The notes under the pieces: generated by a model
What the model saw: only the letters and a program-made list of their open reading frames with translations
Told to the model about the DNA's origin: nothing
Databases searched by the model: none
Position numbers and translations under genes: made by a program
Assembly (NCBI GenBank): GCA_034401795.1
Contig: CM067372.1
Span: 19,879,722-19,943,721, forward strand
Reading direction: 5' to 3'
Length of the DNA stretch: 64,000 nucleotides
Source: Chaetoderma sp. LZ-2023a
Lineage: Eukaryota > Mollusca > Caudofoveata > Chaetodermatida > Chaetodermatidae
Shown: in pieces, positions 52,301 through 57,247 of the stretch
Numbering within the stretch: position 1 is the stretch's first letter
Layout: every line of letters begins with the position of its first letter

Positions 52301-55300
52301 AAACCACATACAAATATGGGACAAGTATGAAAATCATTATCACTATGATGGAGTGGTGCGAAATATAAGTTCAAACCACATAAATGTATGGAAAAATTTT
52401 GAAATTTTTTTTTCATTCTGATGCAGACAGGATGTAATGATTTATATAGACCAAATCTGTACAGTTTTATCGAGATCAGATAAGCCCTTGATGAATTAAA
52501 TCTCCATTGAAGAACTTTTGCATTTACCTACATGTAATTCTGGCTGCACGCCATTTGGATCGCTGTGTCAAGCCATCCTCCGCTTTCCAAGAGTTCGACG
52601 AAAATAGTCTTATGTTGGCCTGCAAATGGATAAAACCTCAAGATCTTTGTAAACACAATTAGTGGTCGGCATGACCAATGAACATCAAAAACAAATGAAT
52701 AATGAAATGGATTAACAATAATAGCAAAGAAAAATAAGCTGTATAGCAAATAAGCTATAGATAGCCCACACAGACACACAAACCTATTCGGATAGACATA
52801 CTCAAAGCATAACTAAAACATTTGCTGAGGGCATATAACATGCAATGATCGAAGGACAATACCTGAAATTCAGCACCAGATTTGGACATCAAATCATCAT
52901 AGTTCAACCATCCTGGCCTGAAAAAAAGCATACAAGAAATGCAAAAAAGTTTACCTTGTTACCTCGGAGCCACGTATCCCATATTTGCCTGTCAGATGAG
53001 TCCTGGAAGGCTGAAACTGGTCGTAGAGCGGATGAGTCTCATGGTGGAGAAATATGTCATTACATGTAATTAATGTCCACAATACCACAATCACATGTGC
53101 ACACTTTCTAACTGAATCACATAGGGAGTCAACAATACCACAATCACATGTGCACACTTTCTAACTGAATCATATAGGGAGTCAACAATACCACAAACAC
53201 ATGTGCACACTTTCTAACTGAATCATATAGGGAGTCCACAATAGCACAATCACATGTGCACACTTTCTAATTGAATCATATAGGGAGTCCACAATACCAC
53301 AAACACATGTGCACACTTTCTAACTGAATCATATAGGGAGTCCACAATACCACAATTACATGTACACACTTTCTAACTGAATCATATAGGGAGTCCACAA
53401 TACCACAATCACATGTACACACTTTCTAACTGAATCATATAGGGAGTCTACAATACCACAATCACATGTGCACACTTTCTAACTGAATCATATAGGGAGT
53501 CCACAATAGCACAATCACATGTGCACACTTTCTGACTGAATCATATAGGGAGTCCACAATACCACAATCACATGTGCACACTTTCTAACTGAATCATATA
53601 GGGAGTCCACAATACCACAATCACATGTGCACACTTTCTAACTGAATCATATAGGGAGCCCACAATACCACAATCACATGTGCACACTTTCTAACTGAAT
53701 CATATAGGGAGTCCACAATACCACAATCACATCTGCACACTTTCTAACTGAATCATATAGGGAGTCCACAATACCACAATCACATCTGCACACTTTCTAA
53801 CGGAATCATATAGGGAGTCCACAATACCACAATCACATCTGCACACTTTCTAACGGAATCATATAGGGAGTCCACAATACCACAATCACATCTGCACACT
53901 TTCTAACGGAATCATATAGGGAGTCCACAATACCACAATCACATCTGCACACTTTCTAACTGAATCATATAGGGAGTCTACAATACCACAATCACATGTA
54001 CACACTTTCTAACTGAATCATATAGGGAGCCCACAATACCACAATCACATGTGCACACTTTCTGACTGAATCATATAGGGAGTCTACAATACCACAATCA
54101 CATGTACACACTTTCTAACTGAATCATATAGGGAGTCCACAATACCACAATCACATCTGCACACTTTCTAACTGAATCATATAGGGAGTCCACAATACCA
54201 CAAACACATGTGCACACTTTCTAACTGAATCATATAGGGAGTCCACAATACCACAATCACATCTGCACACTTTCTAACTGAATCATATAGGGAGCCCACA
54301 ATACCACAATCACATCTGCACACTTTCTAACTGAATCATATAGGGAGTCAATCAGACCTTTATCCTTTAACCCTCAAATTTATTCAAGAAATTTTTAATT
54401 TTCTCTGCCTCGGTTATCGAGCCAGTCATTAGTGGTAAATTCTCAAAAATAGCCTTCTTTTGGTATGCAAAGAACATTTCTCAAGACAACTGCAGAAGGC
54501 ATTTTTGTCTGATACAAGGGTTAAACGGTTAAAGATCAAAATCTAAATCTTTCTTAATCACGGCCAATCTACAGCTCCACAAGACGATATTTGAAGAATG
54601 TATCACTGAAATGCTATCAAACCAGTCATTCTGGTATTCATTTTTTAAATATTGTTCTCTTGACAGGCAATTGGGATTTGTTCAAGAGCACTGCAGAAAC
54701 CACCATTGAGACTTGATCATTCAAGTGGTTAAATAACACAGTTGCATCAATACAATGGCAGAAATGTATTAAATCATTTTAGATCTATATAAAGAACATT
54801 TACCACTGAAATGCCTGCCACGATAGCCCAGCCAGTCATTCTAGTGGTAAGTTTAAAAAAAGCCCGAAGGAGCACGGGTATCGCTCAACTGGAATTAGTG
54901 GCCACTGGCACAATCGCGCTTACCTGGACCATAGGCTTCTCAACTAGAATGGTAATTAACAATAAGTAGAACTCTAATGAGTTGAGCAGACTTGTAACAA
55001 GAAAACAGAGGCCATGTTTCTTTATGTATCAACCTCTCTTGAACAAACTTTAATGGCCCTTAGTCATCAATGTCATATCTCCCAAATTTCGGCACAATCC
55101 ATTCAGGGGCTCTGGAGATGAAGTTGCTTTCATGAAAATAAGGGGCCCAAGGGGGCTGTGTCACTCACCTGGAGCACTGTGCATTTTTGTCAAAATTGTT
55201 GGTGGGTGGTTTAGGAGTAGTCATTTAAATGAGTTTGTGGACATTTTGGCAAGTCTAATATGGCTGCCAAACATGCTACATTTTGATTGTTCCACCTCTG

Positions 55301-56527
55301 CCATGTTTCTGACTAAGCTCCTTCCCTTGAACAAACTTTAATGGCATTTAGTGATTAATCATATCGCCCAAATTTTGTCCCAATCCGCTCAGTGGTTCTG
55401 GAGTTGTTTTGGCAAAAAATAGGTTAGCCAAGATGGCCGCCAAACCATTTGGCCTATCAAGTTCCCTTGAACAAACTTGGTGCAGCTCTTGTCCTAGATG
55501 ATATATCATGCGTTTTGAATTGATCCCCCAAATGGTTTTGGAGAAGATCTTTAAAAATATTTCTAAAAATCGACCAAAATTCAAAATGTCACGAAAATAC
55601 ATTTTAAATTTCCCATTGCTTGATTATGGGAGACTTTGGCGGTTAAATGATCCAAGATGGCCGCTAAACCGTTTATCTGACAGTCTCGAAAATGGCAAAT
55701 TTGAAATCACAATACGCATAAACATACATAAAAGCAATTTCTGCCTCAAAATCAATCAAATAAAAAAATCCAATATGGCCGCCAAACACGCTATATATTG
55801 ATAGGCCCATAGCGGCTAGTTTTTTTGATGGATCAACTTCTCTTGAACAAACTTTAATGGCCCTTAGTCCCTAATCATATATCACAAATTTCCACCTGAT
55901 TGCTTCAGCGGTTCTGGGGAAGTTGTTTTTGCGACGAGGTCATCCAAGATGGCTGCTGAACCATTTGGTCAATCAAGATCCCTTGAACAAAGTTGAATGA
56001 GCTCTTGCCCTAGATCATATTACATGAGGTCTGAATTGATCCCTCAAACGGGTTTAAAGATTTTTAGAGATTTCTAAAAATGTCGAGAGCCTCTAGCTTA
56101 ACACTCTTTTAATTCTTGGTACGCGTCAGACATCATTTGGATCGCTATGGCGAGAGCCTATACGTCACTATGGGCTCAACAAAAATAGTGTTTTCTTGGA
56201 ATGCAAATGGGCATTCAACAAGCAAATATTTTGATTTTGATGACCAAATTTGACCGTCAAACGTTAGCTTGGACACTCGACAGTAACACCTTCCAGTCAA
56301 ATTAACTTCAGATTATTAAAAAAAAACTTTCTTTAATTGTAAATGATGTCTTGTACGTGATTTTGTTTTGTTCAGGTGAATAAACTATGACTATGTGGCT
56401 GACATGACATGAGTGACAGTATGAGCATATCTGACAATCAGTGCGTAGTCTCATTCATGGCTTACCTGGTATTTGCATGATTTCCAACCACCAGCTTTGT
56501 AATAGGTTCACCAAACTTGTCCACTGC
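4246..56527 (-). CDS. Acyl-CoA synthetase, medium-chain (ACSM-like): five internal exons of a gene larger than the window
   Basis: ACSM enzymes activate medium-chain fatty acids to acyl-CoA with ATP in the mitochondrial matrix. They belong to the adenylate-forming (AMP-binding) superfamily. Five minus-strand exons at 56466-56527, 52863-52917, 25677-25798, 11867-12023 and 4246-4374 total 525 bp and splice into 175 codons without a stop. All borders are GT-AG and phases fit (62+55 and 122+157 are multiples of three; 129 is whole). The product runs through a linker with GWLNYDDLM, the nucleotide-binding P-loop [10 protein letters not shown], the DTGWAK segment and the [16 protein letters not shown] segment, in the order typical of ACSM proteins of about 570 residues. 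About the first third and the C-terminal half fall outside the window. Introns are 3,548, 27,064, 13,653 and 7,492 bp and hold all other features here. Family assignment comes from recognised motifs, not a search; the exact paralogue is not decided. Confidence 0.9.
6663..8628. mobile_element. Non-autonomous hAT-type DNA transposon, 1,966 bp
   Basis: The element begins TAGGGTTACACGATT and ends with the inverse, AATCGTGCAACCCTA, giving a 15-bp terminal inverted repeat with one mismatch. It is flanked by a perfect 8-bp direct duplication ATGGCCAC (6655-6662 and 8629-8636). That duplication lies inside the surrounding repeat, which resumes without loss. An 8-bp target duplication and YARNG-type ends are hAT hallmarks. 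Subterminal regions are rich in AATCG/CGATT motifs. Inside are two related stretches around ACGTGATTTGTATTT (near 7757 and 8039). The longest frame (7475-7756) shows no transposase motifs, so the element probably depends on a helper elsewhere. Confidence 0.88.
11369..11436. repeat. 17-bp tandem repeat, 4 copies
   Basis: AATAATCATATCTCCCA occurs four times in a row with exact 17-bp spacing. It is an expansion of a motif already present once in each unit of the surrounding repeat (ATCATATCTCCCAAAT). Confidence 0.9.
11867..12023 (-). CDS. ACSM-like exon d (52 codons, with DTGWAK)
   Basis: The acceptor is CTGCTTCAG and the donor is GTAAGC. The first base completes an arginine codon begun in exon c; the following 156 bp are 52 whole codons. 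Recognisable pieces are [12 protein letters not shown] and [10 protein letters not shown]. These match the ACSM segment after the P-loop, where a WN-x-x-DTGW-x-K run is followed by a G-x-C-x-F strand. It joins exon e cleanly (LDNLK then VLDKYPIT). Confidence 0.9.
12146..12238. repeat. Perfect 42-bp inverted repeat (foldback family copy 1)
   Basis: The arms 12146-12187 and 12197-12238 are exact reverse complements with a 9-base loop. The arm contains CTGTAGAATATTTTGAAATT and the CTGGAAGCCATTGCT tip. At least five related copies occur in the window, at 25368, 29601, 30386, 42519 and 57248. Confidence 0.92.
12432..24214. repeat. 31-bp satellite array, about 380 units (11.8 kb)
   Basis: The unit is AATCACTAAGCAGAAATCTA followed by ATGTCATGACC, repeated every 31 bp almost without length change. 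Main variants are CAGGAATC, CACAAATC, CATGACA, CTGGACC and ATCGTGATCG. Rare variants recur at exact multiples of 31, showing block duplications of 83 units (2,573 bp; 12671 and 15244) and 68 units (2,108 bp; for example 20351 and 22459). No unique spacers exist, so it is not CRISPR. It fills most of the intron between exons c and d. The left edge abuts TGCAAATGGACATTC, which recurs near 24289 just past the right edge. Confidence 0.97.
24435..24511. repeat. Imperfect 36-bp inverted repeat (ACTGGAATGACTGGCTCG family)
   Basis: Arms 24435-24470 and 24476-24511 pair with a few mismatches around the loop ATAAC; the tip pairs TGACTGGCTCG with CGAGCCAGTCA. Related half or whole copies lie near 12373, 52138, 54420, 54790 and 54830. 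It is usually followed by a TGCAAATGGACATT-like motif. Confidence 0.85.
24655..25060 (+). repeat. Dispersed repeat, paired with 30190-30585
   Basis: This stretch and 30190-30585 align over about 400 bp in the same orientation (CAGTTTATCCATCA, TGAATTGTATGT, TTTTCTGGAAATTGATAGTC, GTAGCTAAAACTGG). The right copy contains a foldback hairpin; here only its right half remains. The 87-codon frame at 24830-25093 lies in repeat sequence and has no recognised domain. Confidence 0.75.
25368..25460. repeat. Foldback family copy 2 (degenerate)
   Basis: The left arm CTGTTGAACATTTTGAAATT and the right arm ending ATGCAACAG pair imperfectly around TGGAAGCC / GGCTTCCA. It has the same design as the perfect hairpin at 12146. 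Confidence 0.8.
25677..25798 (-). CDS. ACSM-like exon c (ATP/AMP-binding P-loop exon)
   Basis: The acceptor is ATGTTGCAG and the donor is GTACTT. The exon has 40 codons plus two bases that complete an arginine codon in exon d. It carries [18 protein letters not shown], the conserved glycine/serine/threonine-rich P-loop of AMP-binding enzymes (pattern TSGTTG-x-PK) that contacts ATP phosphates. SYGLG follows, as in ACSM proteins. It is preceded by a 27-kb intron that holds most of the transposons in this window. Confidence 0.93.
25830..26065. repeat. Three tandem copies of an 87-88 bp repeat
   Basis: ACTGGAGGTCA recurs near 25843, 25931 and 26018, each followed by CATAAAGAGAAAGCTTACA and AAAGTGGACGAA. 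No coding potential was seen. Confidence 0.75.
26090..26745. repeat. Four tandem copies of a 148-175 bp repeat
   Basis: TATAAGCTGATAAGATTT recurs near 26101, 26249, 26424 and 26574. Each unit carries GAGGTCA, TGACCTTTGACC-like and CACCATCCTGCATCCTC blocks. One unit holds a perfect direct repeat of TGACCT with a 1-base spacer (26495-26507). Short minus-strand frames here are not conserved between units. Confidence 0.8.
27020..28290. repeat. About seven tandem copies of a 165-180 bp repeat
   Basis: ACATGAGATAT(G/A)AAC followed by TAAGTTGAG and CACAAAATGTTA recurs near 27108, 27274, 27440, 27603, 27780, 28046 and 28225. Each unit has a TTGACCTTTG-type block, a CATTGTGT(G/C)AT block and GGAAGCATGTGT. 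The bases up to about 29190 are further degraded repeats (GCCACCGG, GGTACACAGTAACACACCCA) without a supportable gene. Confidence 0.78.
29199..30077. mobile_element. Short non-autonomous hAT-like element, 879 bp
   Basis: The ends are CAGGGTTGG and the inverse CCACCCTG. Flanks are CAAAAATC (29191-29198) and CAAAGATC (30078-30085), an 8-bp target duplication with one mismatch. Both subterminal regions are rich in AAATC/GATTT motifs. No transposase is encoded. A degenerate foldback copy sits inside at 29601-29676. Confidence 0.75.
30190..30585 (+). repeat. Dispersed repeat, paired with 24655-25060, with foldback copy at 30386-30477
   Basis: This is the same family as 24655-25060. Here the internal hairpin is complete: GCTGTTGCTGC pairs with GCAGCAACAGC inside longer TTGAATCTAATTTGAC / GTCAGATTTGTTTCAA arms. 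Two TGACGTCA palindromes occur near 30247 and 30278. Confidence 0.75.
30667..31105. other. Degraded dispersed repeat, no gene
   Basis: It starts with ACAAGAGTCCCTTGTGACGCTCACCTGG and contains AAGATGGCCACC, as in the block at 4424-11575, then runs into the DIRS terminus. No open frame of note. Confidence 0.6.
31106..31330 (-). repeat. DIRS 3' inverted terminal repeat (composite copy)
   Basis: It begins TAAACGAAATCACGGATTTC, then CACGAGAGAGTTGATACTTA and CCTCCCTAACAC. It matches 57681-57905 and, inverted, 51855-52064. Confidence 0.85.
31388..31473 (-). repeat. DIRS internal complementary region (composite copy)
   Basis: It reads GGGAGGTAAGTATCAACTCT ... CGTGATTTCGTTTA ... CACTTCAAGAGTATACATAC. 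This is the reverse complement of the joined right and left element ends, as expected for the splint used to circularise DIRS DNA. The left half is also an inverted copy of the adjacent 3' terminus. Confidence 0.85.
31696..33547. other. Insert in DIRS 3' region, unidentified, no supportable gene
   Basis: This is moderately GC-rich sequence with several short hairpins (CCGGCCTCTAGAGCCGG, GGAACGATCACGTTCC, CAGATTTGTAAATCTG). Frames up to 90 codons exist on both strands without recognisable domains. It is not found in the second DIRS copy. It may be the left part of one larger insertion whose right part is 43120-43821. Confidence 0.5.
33548..35204 (+). mobile_element. Complete Tc1-like DNA transposon, 1,657 bp
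   Basis: Perfect 24-bp terminal inverted repeats (CACCTGTGCAAAAGTTAAG... at 33548-33571 and its inverse at 35181-35204) are bordered by TA on both sides, the usual Tc1/mariner target duplication. One intact transposase lies between them. The identical ends and open frame indicate a recent insertion compared with the decayed neighbours. Confidence 0.95.
33857..34885 (+). CDS. Tc1-like transposase, 342 aa, intact DD34E
   Basis: This protein excises and reinserts its own element by a cut-and-paste reaction at TA sites in the nucleus. The N-terminal part (about residues 1-110) has two helix-turn-helix regions, with a basic GRPKKTT stretch between them like the GRPR/AT-hook linker of the family. 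The catalytic core shows D in HWSDESRF, D in FMDDNARPH and E in NPIEHIWD. The second D and the E are 34 residues apart, as in Tc1 (DD34E). The GGGSVMIW motif of the family is present. The length of 342 is normal and the ATG start gives the full N-terminus ([12 protein letters not shown]). No stop or frameshift interrupts it, so it could be functional. Frames on the opposite strand are shadows. Confidence 0.96.
   Translation: MARRRLSDRVKWQIIGMHTTGMSCREIGRQLNINHTVISRLIAKHGQTNKMKDRPRSGRPKKTTARDDRALVRLVRRSPFTNSRVLSQQWETRNRVSMSTVKRRLYAAGMKARRPVRRPLLTAHHKEERLRWCNERRHWNMRSWRRVHWSDESRFLLHATDGRTRVWRSRRTAYAQRNIMEEVPFGGGSVMIWRCISFDCKLDLLSVPGTLNGQRYQDSILDRVVVPHFVNHAPGTHPIFMDDNARPHRARAVHEYLRQNAIETLPWPARSPDMNPIEHIWDILGNMVRRRDPPVQNLQELTDALHLEWQRIPQWRISRLVTSIRRRVQAVIQAQGGYTRYQ
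35205..36201. other. Unidentified insert with a 104-bp tandem duplication
   Basis: Two copies of a 104-bp unit (35488-35591, 35592-35695) share GCAGACTGTTGATGCGGCTC and GAAGAAGAACAGTTATAG. The rest has no recognised gene; the 108-codon frame at 35905-36231 shows no domain. GGGCCCGCAAGGCCC near 36008 is a small palindrome. Confidence 0.6.
36644..37114. mobile_element. hAT-like MITE, 471 bp, nested in the inverted-repeat unit
   Basis: The ends are CAGTGGTGTAGCAAT and the inverse ATCGCTACGCCACTG. The flanks GTATAAAC and GAATACAC agree at 6 of 8 positions, a worn target duplication. It contains a perfect hairpin (arms 36786-36801 and 36805-36820, CTGCATTCTGATAAAA) and GGGGCCCC-type blocks near each end. 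Confidence 0.65.
37336..37638 (-). pseudogene. C-terminal Cys-rich segment of the PIN-like gene
   Basis: About 100 codons, ending at a TGA/TAA-type stop. The segment has a [13 protein letters not shown] stretch, then [15 protein letters not shown], then cysteine pairs [17 protein letters not shown] and HCQN. The spacing suggests metal binding. It lacks its own start and belongs to the C-terminus of the gene to its right. The overlapping frame at 37511-37744 is the same DNA read in another frame. Confidence 0.6.
37902..41411 (-). CDS. Main open segment of the PIN-like gene (1,112 codons from a non-ATG position; open from 41411)
   Basis: The frame is open from just after TAA at 41412 to 37902, about 1,170 codons, far longer than chance, so this was recently coding. 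The apparent start at 41240 is TTG and not a real initiator; the upstream 57 codons are open and read on ([25 protein letters not shown]). The last 100 residues hold the acidic motifs [20 protein letters not shown] and a terminal TTGC, resembling E-x-E, D-x-D and GCD motifs of PIN/FEN nucleases. In relatives the GCD motif is followed by a GKGK-like basic stretch and an AFL-K helix; both appear here only after a frame change past the stop. Confidence 0.7.
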   Translation of the reverse strand, partial: KKSGREAVDIAISEQDIKGDLNIIVKCAKIIRKEITKARKEKPWVFTGSLDGVGESGLPVAVLMLNRWILQRSKAATTELRDQSLRKSCVTISQPMMQEFKTSKQVAYTTKSQSELSTFRRQCESPYAVGLSLWIYHNLRSQTAINLFSHLCCGISYSRVTRVCSQTANAVQENINKNGIFVPVGIVKGRAIRASADNVDKKVDTFDGKSSFHAMAACVYQPICAGMTLVEPLDLYEVSAGGLLGVPSTCIKILKCDLEGSPKPQFSPHYASYKVGSYDEHFDRAIKHDMCWMMARYFNRSQTVDLNLSDVEPKTVASDEVTIPAFDVTNILSDNVQGMLSVTDISNMPAVREEHVCLLSSGEISVQMSPQVVDDERTTQMIPVWAAYNSLSNTPESTNHSSLIVDKAFTLPIINAPAHEWSTLVTTLDQLCRLNSLVSGNGRKLVVTFDMDLYKRVLKLEDLDSRFKDQFVVCPGVFHTSVCALRCLVKAIEGSGIDEAWVEAGLYSSVTVNQIINGNHCNRAMEAHEVTLQVLFDLWIGEFFAERPAVRVALEESIKILSDACTSKQSIRESDKGLLITLESLNIEKQLADFDAEHNTEPIFKWARMYMKQVLILLQFQRATRLGDWFLHLLSLEKLCVYFFAYGRHDYAQNIPEYIARMCRLQTTDPEIWQEFMAHEFTVNTSNQIPFTRIGIDHAQEHVNKNLKGQGAIGGITQSPATLLKFCMCAPELARIANETEAMADLKKQSKMDHHELNKSTTLGQEQAIKKLFDVLAPCGIFKSGNTAMVKLVTNGIVPKAVEESILSCELMGKSAMQKFVDERICGNTNLWDKMTKCKSFTWTSTTKEVKVQAKSDVLTLQATSGLMSRLLVVARSSRKIDMEEVIGNYEFTTVNRTLMRPDGSVHPTLNKGSLITVFENLPVSPMEDCQDNLISDGAYGSTDAQLCLIVDSMAVVQELMAVKSFENGKALGKAYVELIDIKSRNYNSVRVIFDNYAVVGSLKESRHERRRGGKAQPKDYNVEGNTKIPELKVFLGSVATKDLLTLYLAQRLIDHSKMCMITATRKEVMSNYTNNATPGVSAQEEADTLMILHAVEANKVGYNVHIYSQDADVLILALRRTVLLGKKSVLVMGTGDRRRLVLLQPIYDALGPERAKDTTGCISLRKRA
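41412..42276 (-). pseudogene. N-terminal segment of the PIN-like gene (206 + 95 codons in two frames)
   Basis: The ATG at 42276 opens [19 protein letters not shown]. Two cysteine/histidine groups follow (CIKCQEY ... WHRSCY and CFFCHG ... YHKSC), a repeated C-x2-C ... H-x2-C plan. The first frame stops at 41656. The second, offset by one base, takes over at the same spot (TYWRE to NSEETIFF) and ends at TAA 41412. This looks like a one-base indel in a once continuous frame. Confidence 0.65.
42519..42606. repeat. Foldback family copy 5
   Basis: The arms CAATATTTTGAGCTTAATTTGACT and its inverse flank GTTGCTG / GCAGCAAC. It sits between the start of the PIN-like gene and the right inverted repeat. 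Confidence 0.75.
42712..43090. repeat. 189-bp tandem duplication in the right arm of the inverted-repeat unit
   Basis: Two near-identical copies begin CATGCATTAAAACATAT at 42712 and 42901. Each contains CACTAGGCGATTAATG, CCAATATGGCCACC and TTTGGTATCAAGTGATTTT. The outer copy forms the right terminal repeat with the extra tip at 43091-43119. Confidence 0.9.
43269..43338 (-). promoter_or_regulatory. Pol II promoter-like cluster on the minus strand: two CCAAT boxes, CRE, TATA
   Basis: Read on the minus strand: CTGATTGG (43331-43338), CTGATTGG (43309-43316), the palindrome TGACGTCA (43284-43291) and TATAAAAG (43269-43276). Order and spacing (22 bp between CCAAT boxes, 7 bp from CRE to TATA) are those of a strong animal promoter. 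Transcription would start near 43240 and run left, toward the PIN-like gene. A 9-bp hairpin (GACTGTGGT / ACCACAGTC, 43147-43170) would lie in the transcript. It sits just outside the right inverted repeat, so it may belong to another element. Confidence 0.55.
43339..43821. other. Right part of the DIRS insert, no gene
   Basis: Mixed AT-rich then GC-rich sequence with no domain-bearing frame. It contains CCCAGCCTAGCTGGG, a small palindrome near 43776. The match to DIRS resumes at AGGAGGAAG (43822). Confidence 0.5.
44164..45152 (-). pseudogene. Tyrosine recombinase of DIRS derivative A1, broken
   Basis: The C-terminal part (44433-44164) keeps [12 protein letters not shown] and FTDHYL, that is the H-x-x-R and the tyrosine of the family. 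The N-terminal core-binding part is at 44838-44503. Between them about 175 bp of the catalytic domain are gone compared with the intact copy. A further stop and frame change separate the first 80 residues (up to EGFSE at 44944). It cannot make an active recombinase. Confidence 0.75.
45314..46624 (-). pseudogene. Gag-RNase H fusion frame of DIRS derivative A1 (436 codons)
   Basis: Residues 1 to about 325 follow the gag of the intact copy ([34 protein letters not shown]). The frame then jumps from YHPLG directly into RNase H ([39 protein letters not shown]), skipping all of RT and the first RNase H motifs. The frame stays open across the deletion point. It ends after WGKPN by another frame change; the methyltransferase-like region continues in the 45114-45503 frame. 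Confidence 0.75.
47311..47751 (-). pseudogene. Recombinase N-terminal fragment of DIRS derivative A2
   Basis: It starts PSASDRP and keeps the first ~143 residues of the recombinase ([37 protein letters not shown]). It is then cut at the junction with derivative A1, so all catalytic residues are missing. Confidence 0.75.
47721..49064 (-). pseudogene. Pol of DIRS derivative A2: RT present, RNase H deleted
   Basis: The frame is open through [29 protein letters not shown] and [11 protein letters not shown] (reverse transcriptase motifs). A frame change follows near 48230; the thumb continues in the 47837-48163 frame. About 550 bp spanning RNase H are missing relative to the intact copy. The methyltransferase-like tail ([16 protein letters not shown]) follows the deletion directly. 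Unlike the other copy, this one has glycine where that one has a stop in VTK-x-TGGWRP. Confidence 0.78.
49009..50981 (-). pseudogene. Gag of DIRS derivative A2, with frame breaks
   Basis: The N-terminus is a zinc-ribbon-like block ([26 protein letters not shown]). It is followed by glycines encoded by a run of 16 G on the coding strand, a basic [12 protein letters not shown] stretch and then the gag body. A deletion plus frame change near 50080-50110 and a TGA near 49620 (TGC in the other copy) split it into three frames (50981-49998, 50076-49621, 49590-49009). No ATG opens the zinc-ribbon frame; TTTCAG just before it could be a splice acceptor. Confidence 0.72.
50982..51854 (-). other. 5' untranslated region of DIRS derivative A2
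   Basis: No coding frame. It contains TGACGTCA (51119-51126) in a GGCTGATTATGACGTCAT context shared with the other copy (63785-63792). It probably belongs to the element promoter or leader. Confidence 0.6.
51855..52064 (-). repeat. DIRS 5' inverted terminal repeat
   Basis: Read inverted, it matches the 3' terminal repeat at 57705-57905: CTTACCTCCCTAATAC, TCACTCAATAAACACTCAGA, GTTAGGTGCCC, GGCGGATGCCAGCCCCACC, CTAGCACTTCCTCT. The outermost bases (CTCTTGAAGTGAAA) differ from the 3' end and match the second half of the internal complementary region. Confidence 0.88.
52066..52862. other. Intron with palindromic and short tandem repeats, no gene
   Basis: A copy of the ACTGGAATGACTGGCTC inverted repeat is at 52138-52185. 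Three loose copies of an AAACCACAT-ATATGGGACAA motif run from 52250 to 52400. The 83-codon minus frame at 52528-52779 is hydrophobic and short, partly in a repeat also seen at 56100-56200, and is not called. Confidence 0.55.
52863..52917 (-). CDS. ACSM-like exon b (18 codons, GWLNYDDLM)
   Basis: The acceptor is TTTTTTTCAG and the donor is GTATTG. The first base closes the arginine codon from exon a; the exon ends on a whole codon. It reads [18 protein letters not shown], matching the GWLNF-x-x-L linker ahead of the P-loop exon in ACSM proteins. The 27-kb intron to exon c follows. Confidence 0.87.
53075..54352. repeat. 53-bp satellite array, about 24 units
   Basis: Units read AATACCACAATCACATGTGC ... 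ACTTTCTAACTGAATCATAT ... GGGAGTCCAC with exact 53-bp spacing. Variants include CACATCTGC, AGCACAA, CTAACGG and GGGAGCCC. Neighbouring units with CACATCTGC and CTAACGG cluster, showing local expansion. It lies in the intron between exons a and b. Confidence 0.96.
54400..54860. repeat. Degenerate copies of the CAGTCATT inverted-repeat family
   Basis: Three loosely related stretches contain GAGCCAGTCATT, ACCAGTCATTCTGG and CAGCCAGTCATTCTAG. They are followed by (T/A)GCAAA and CACTGCAGAA motifs, as seen near 24290-24540. No gene. Confidence 0.6.
54885..56090. repeat. Second block of the AAGATGGCCGCC dispersed repeat
   Basis: It matches 9288-9530 and 5840-6650 over long stretches (GTAGAACTCTAATGAGTTGA, CCAAACCATTTGGCC, CAATATGGCCGCCAAACACG, ATTGATCCC). 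A GGCCCAAGGGGGCTGTGTCACTCACCTGG box lies near 55143. Frames are broken. Confidence 0.8.
56466..56527 (-). CDS. ACSM-like exon a (20 codons + 2 bases)
   Basis: The acceptor is CATTGCAG and the donor is GTAAGC. It reads [17 protein letters not shown] and ends ANT plus AG, which exon b completes to arginine. Position and phase match the ACSM stretch just before the GWLNF linker (VD-x ... K-L-V-V). The segment is short and less conserved, so the call leans on its splice borders and exact phase match to exon b. The exon before it was not found between here and base 64000. Confidence 0.8.
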
Positions 56528-56749
56528 CTGCAATGATAATGGAGAAATCCGGTCTGTCAATCAAGTATCTGATGCTATAATCAAACTAGATGATATAAAT
56601 CAAATTATTCCCCCCCCCAATGGCAGCTATGTTAGTGGGATGATATGATCCCACTGGTTTGCATAGATGCATGCACTTATGGAAGAGGATAATGATTCTA
56701 AATAAACTAAAAAGAATGATCCTTCCGATGAAATGTTGTCAAGATACTT

Positions 56750-57125
56750 CAAGCAAAAGTAAAGATATTGAACGAAAACCCAAAATTTGCGCACAGGGAG
56801 ACAAATTCAGGAAGATGGATGGATGGATGGATGGATGAATGGACTGGCTGACCCACAAAATAGTGTGCAGCTCCCTACTGCCAACGTCCCCCTGAAGTTT
56901 CGTCACAATACTCCAAGAAAAAGGAGTTATCGAACGAAAACCCAACATTTGCACGGATGGACGGACACAAATTCAGAAAGATGTCCGGATGACTGGACTG
57001 ACTGATCCACAAAATAGTGTGCAGTTCCTTATGACCATAGCCAACCTTTCCTTGAAATTTTGTCATGATACCACAGGCCAAAATAAAGCTATTGAATGAA
57101 AACCTGTGAGTGATGGACGCATGCA
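56750..57125. repeat. Tandem ~125-135 bp repeat with a GATG microsatellite
   Basis: CCACAAAATAGTGTGCAG(C/T)TCC recurs at about 56852 and 57008. AAAGATATTGAACGAAAACCCA recurs with changes near 56760, 56925 and 57085. (GATG)n is at 56815-56840. Homopolymers of C (56611) and G (57208) lie nearby. No gene. Confidence 0.75.
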
Positions 57126-57247
57126 CAGATGGATGGAAGCGAACATAATCCCTCAGCTTTTGCTAAAGGTGGGGGTGGGTGGGATGGTGTGTGTGTGTTT
57201 GTGAGATGGGGGGGGGGGGTTATAGATGGTGAATTTTCAATTCAATA

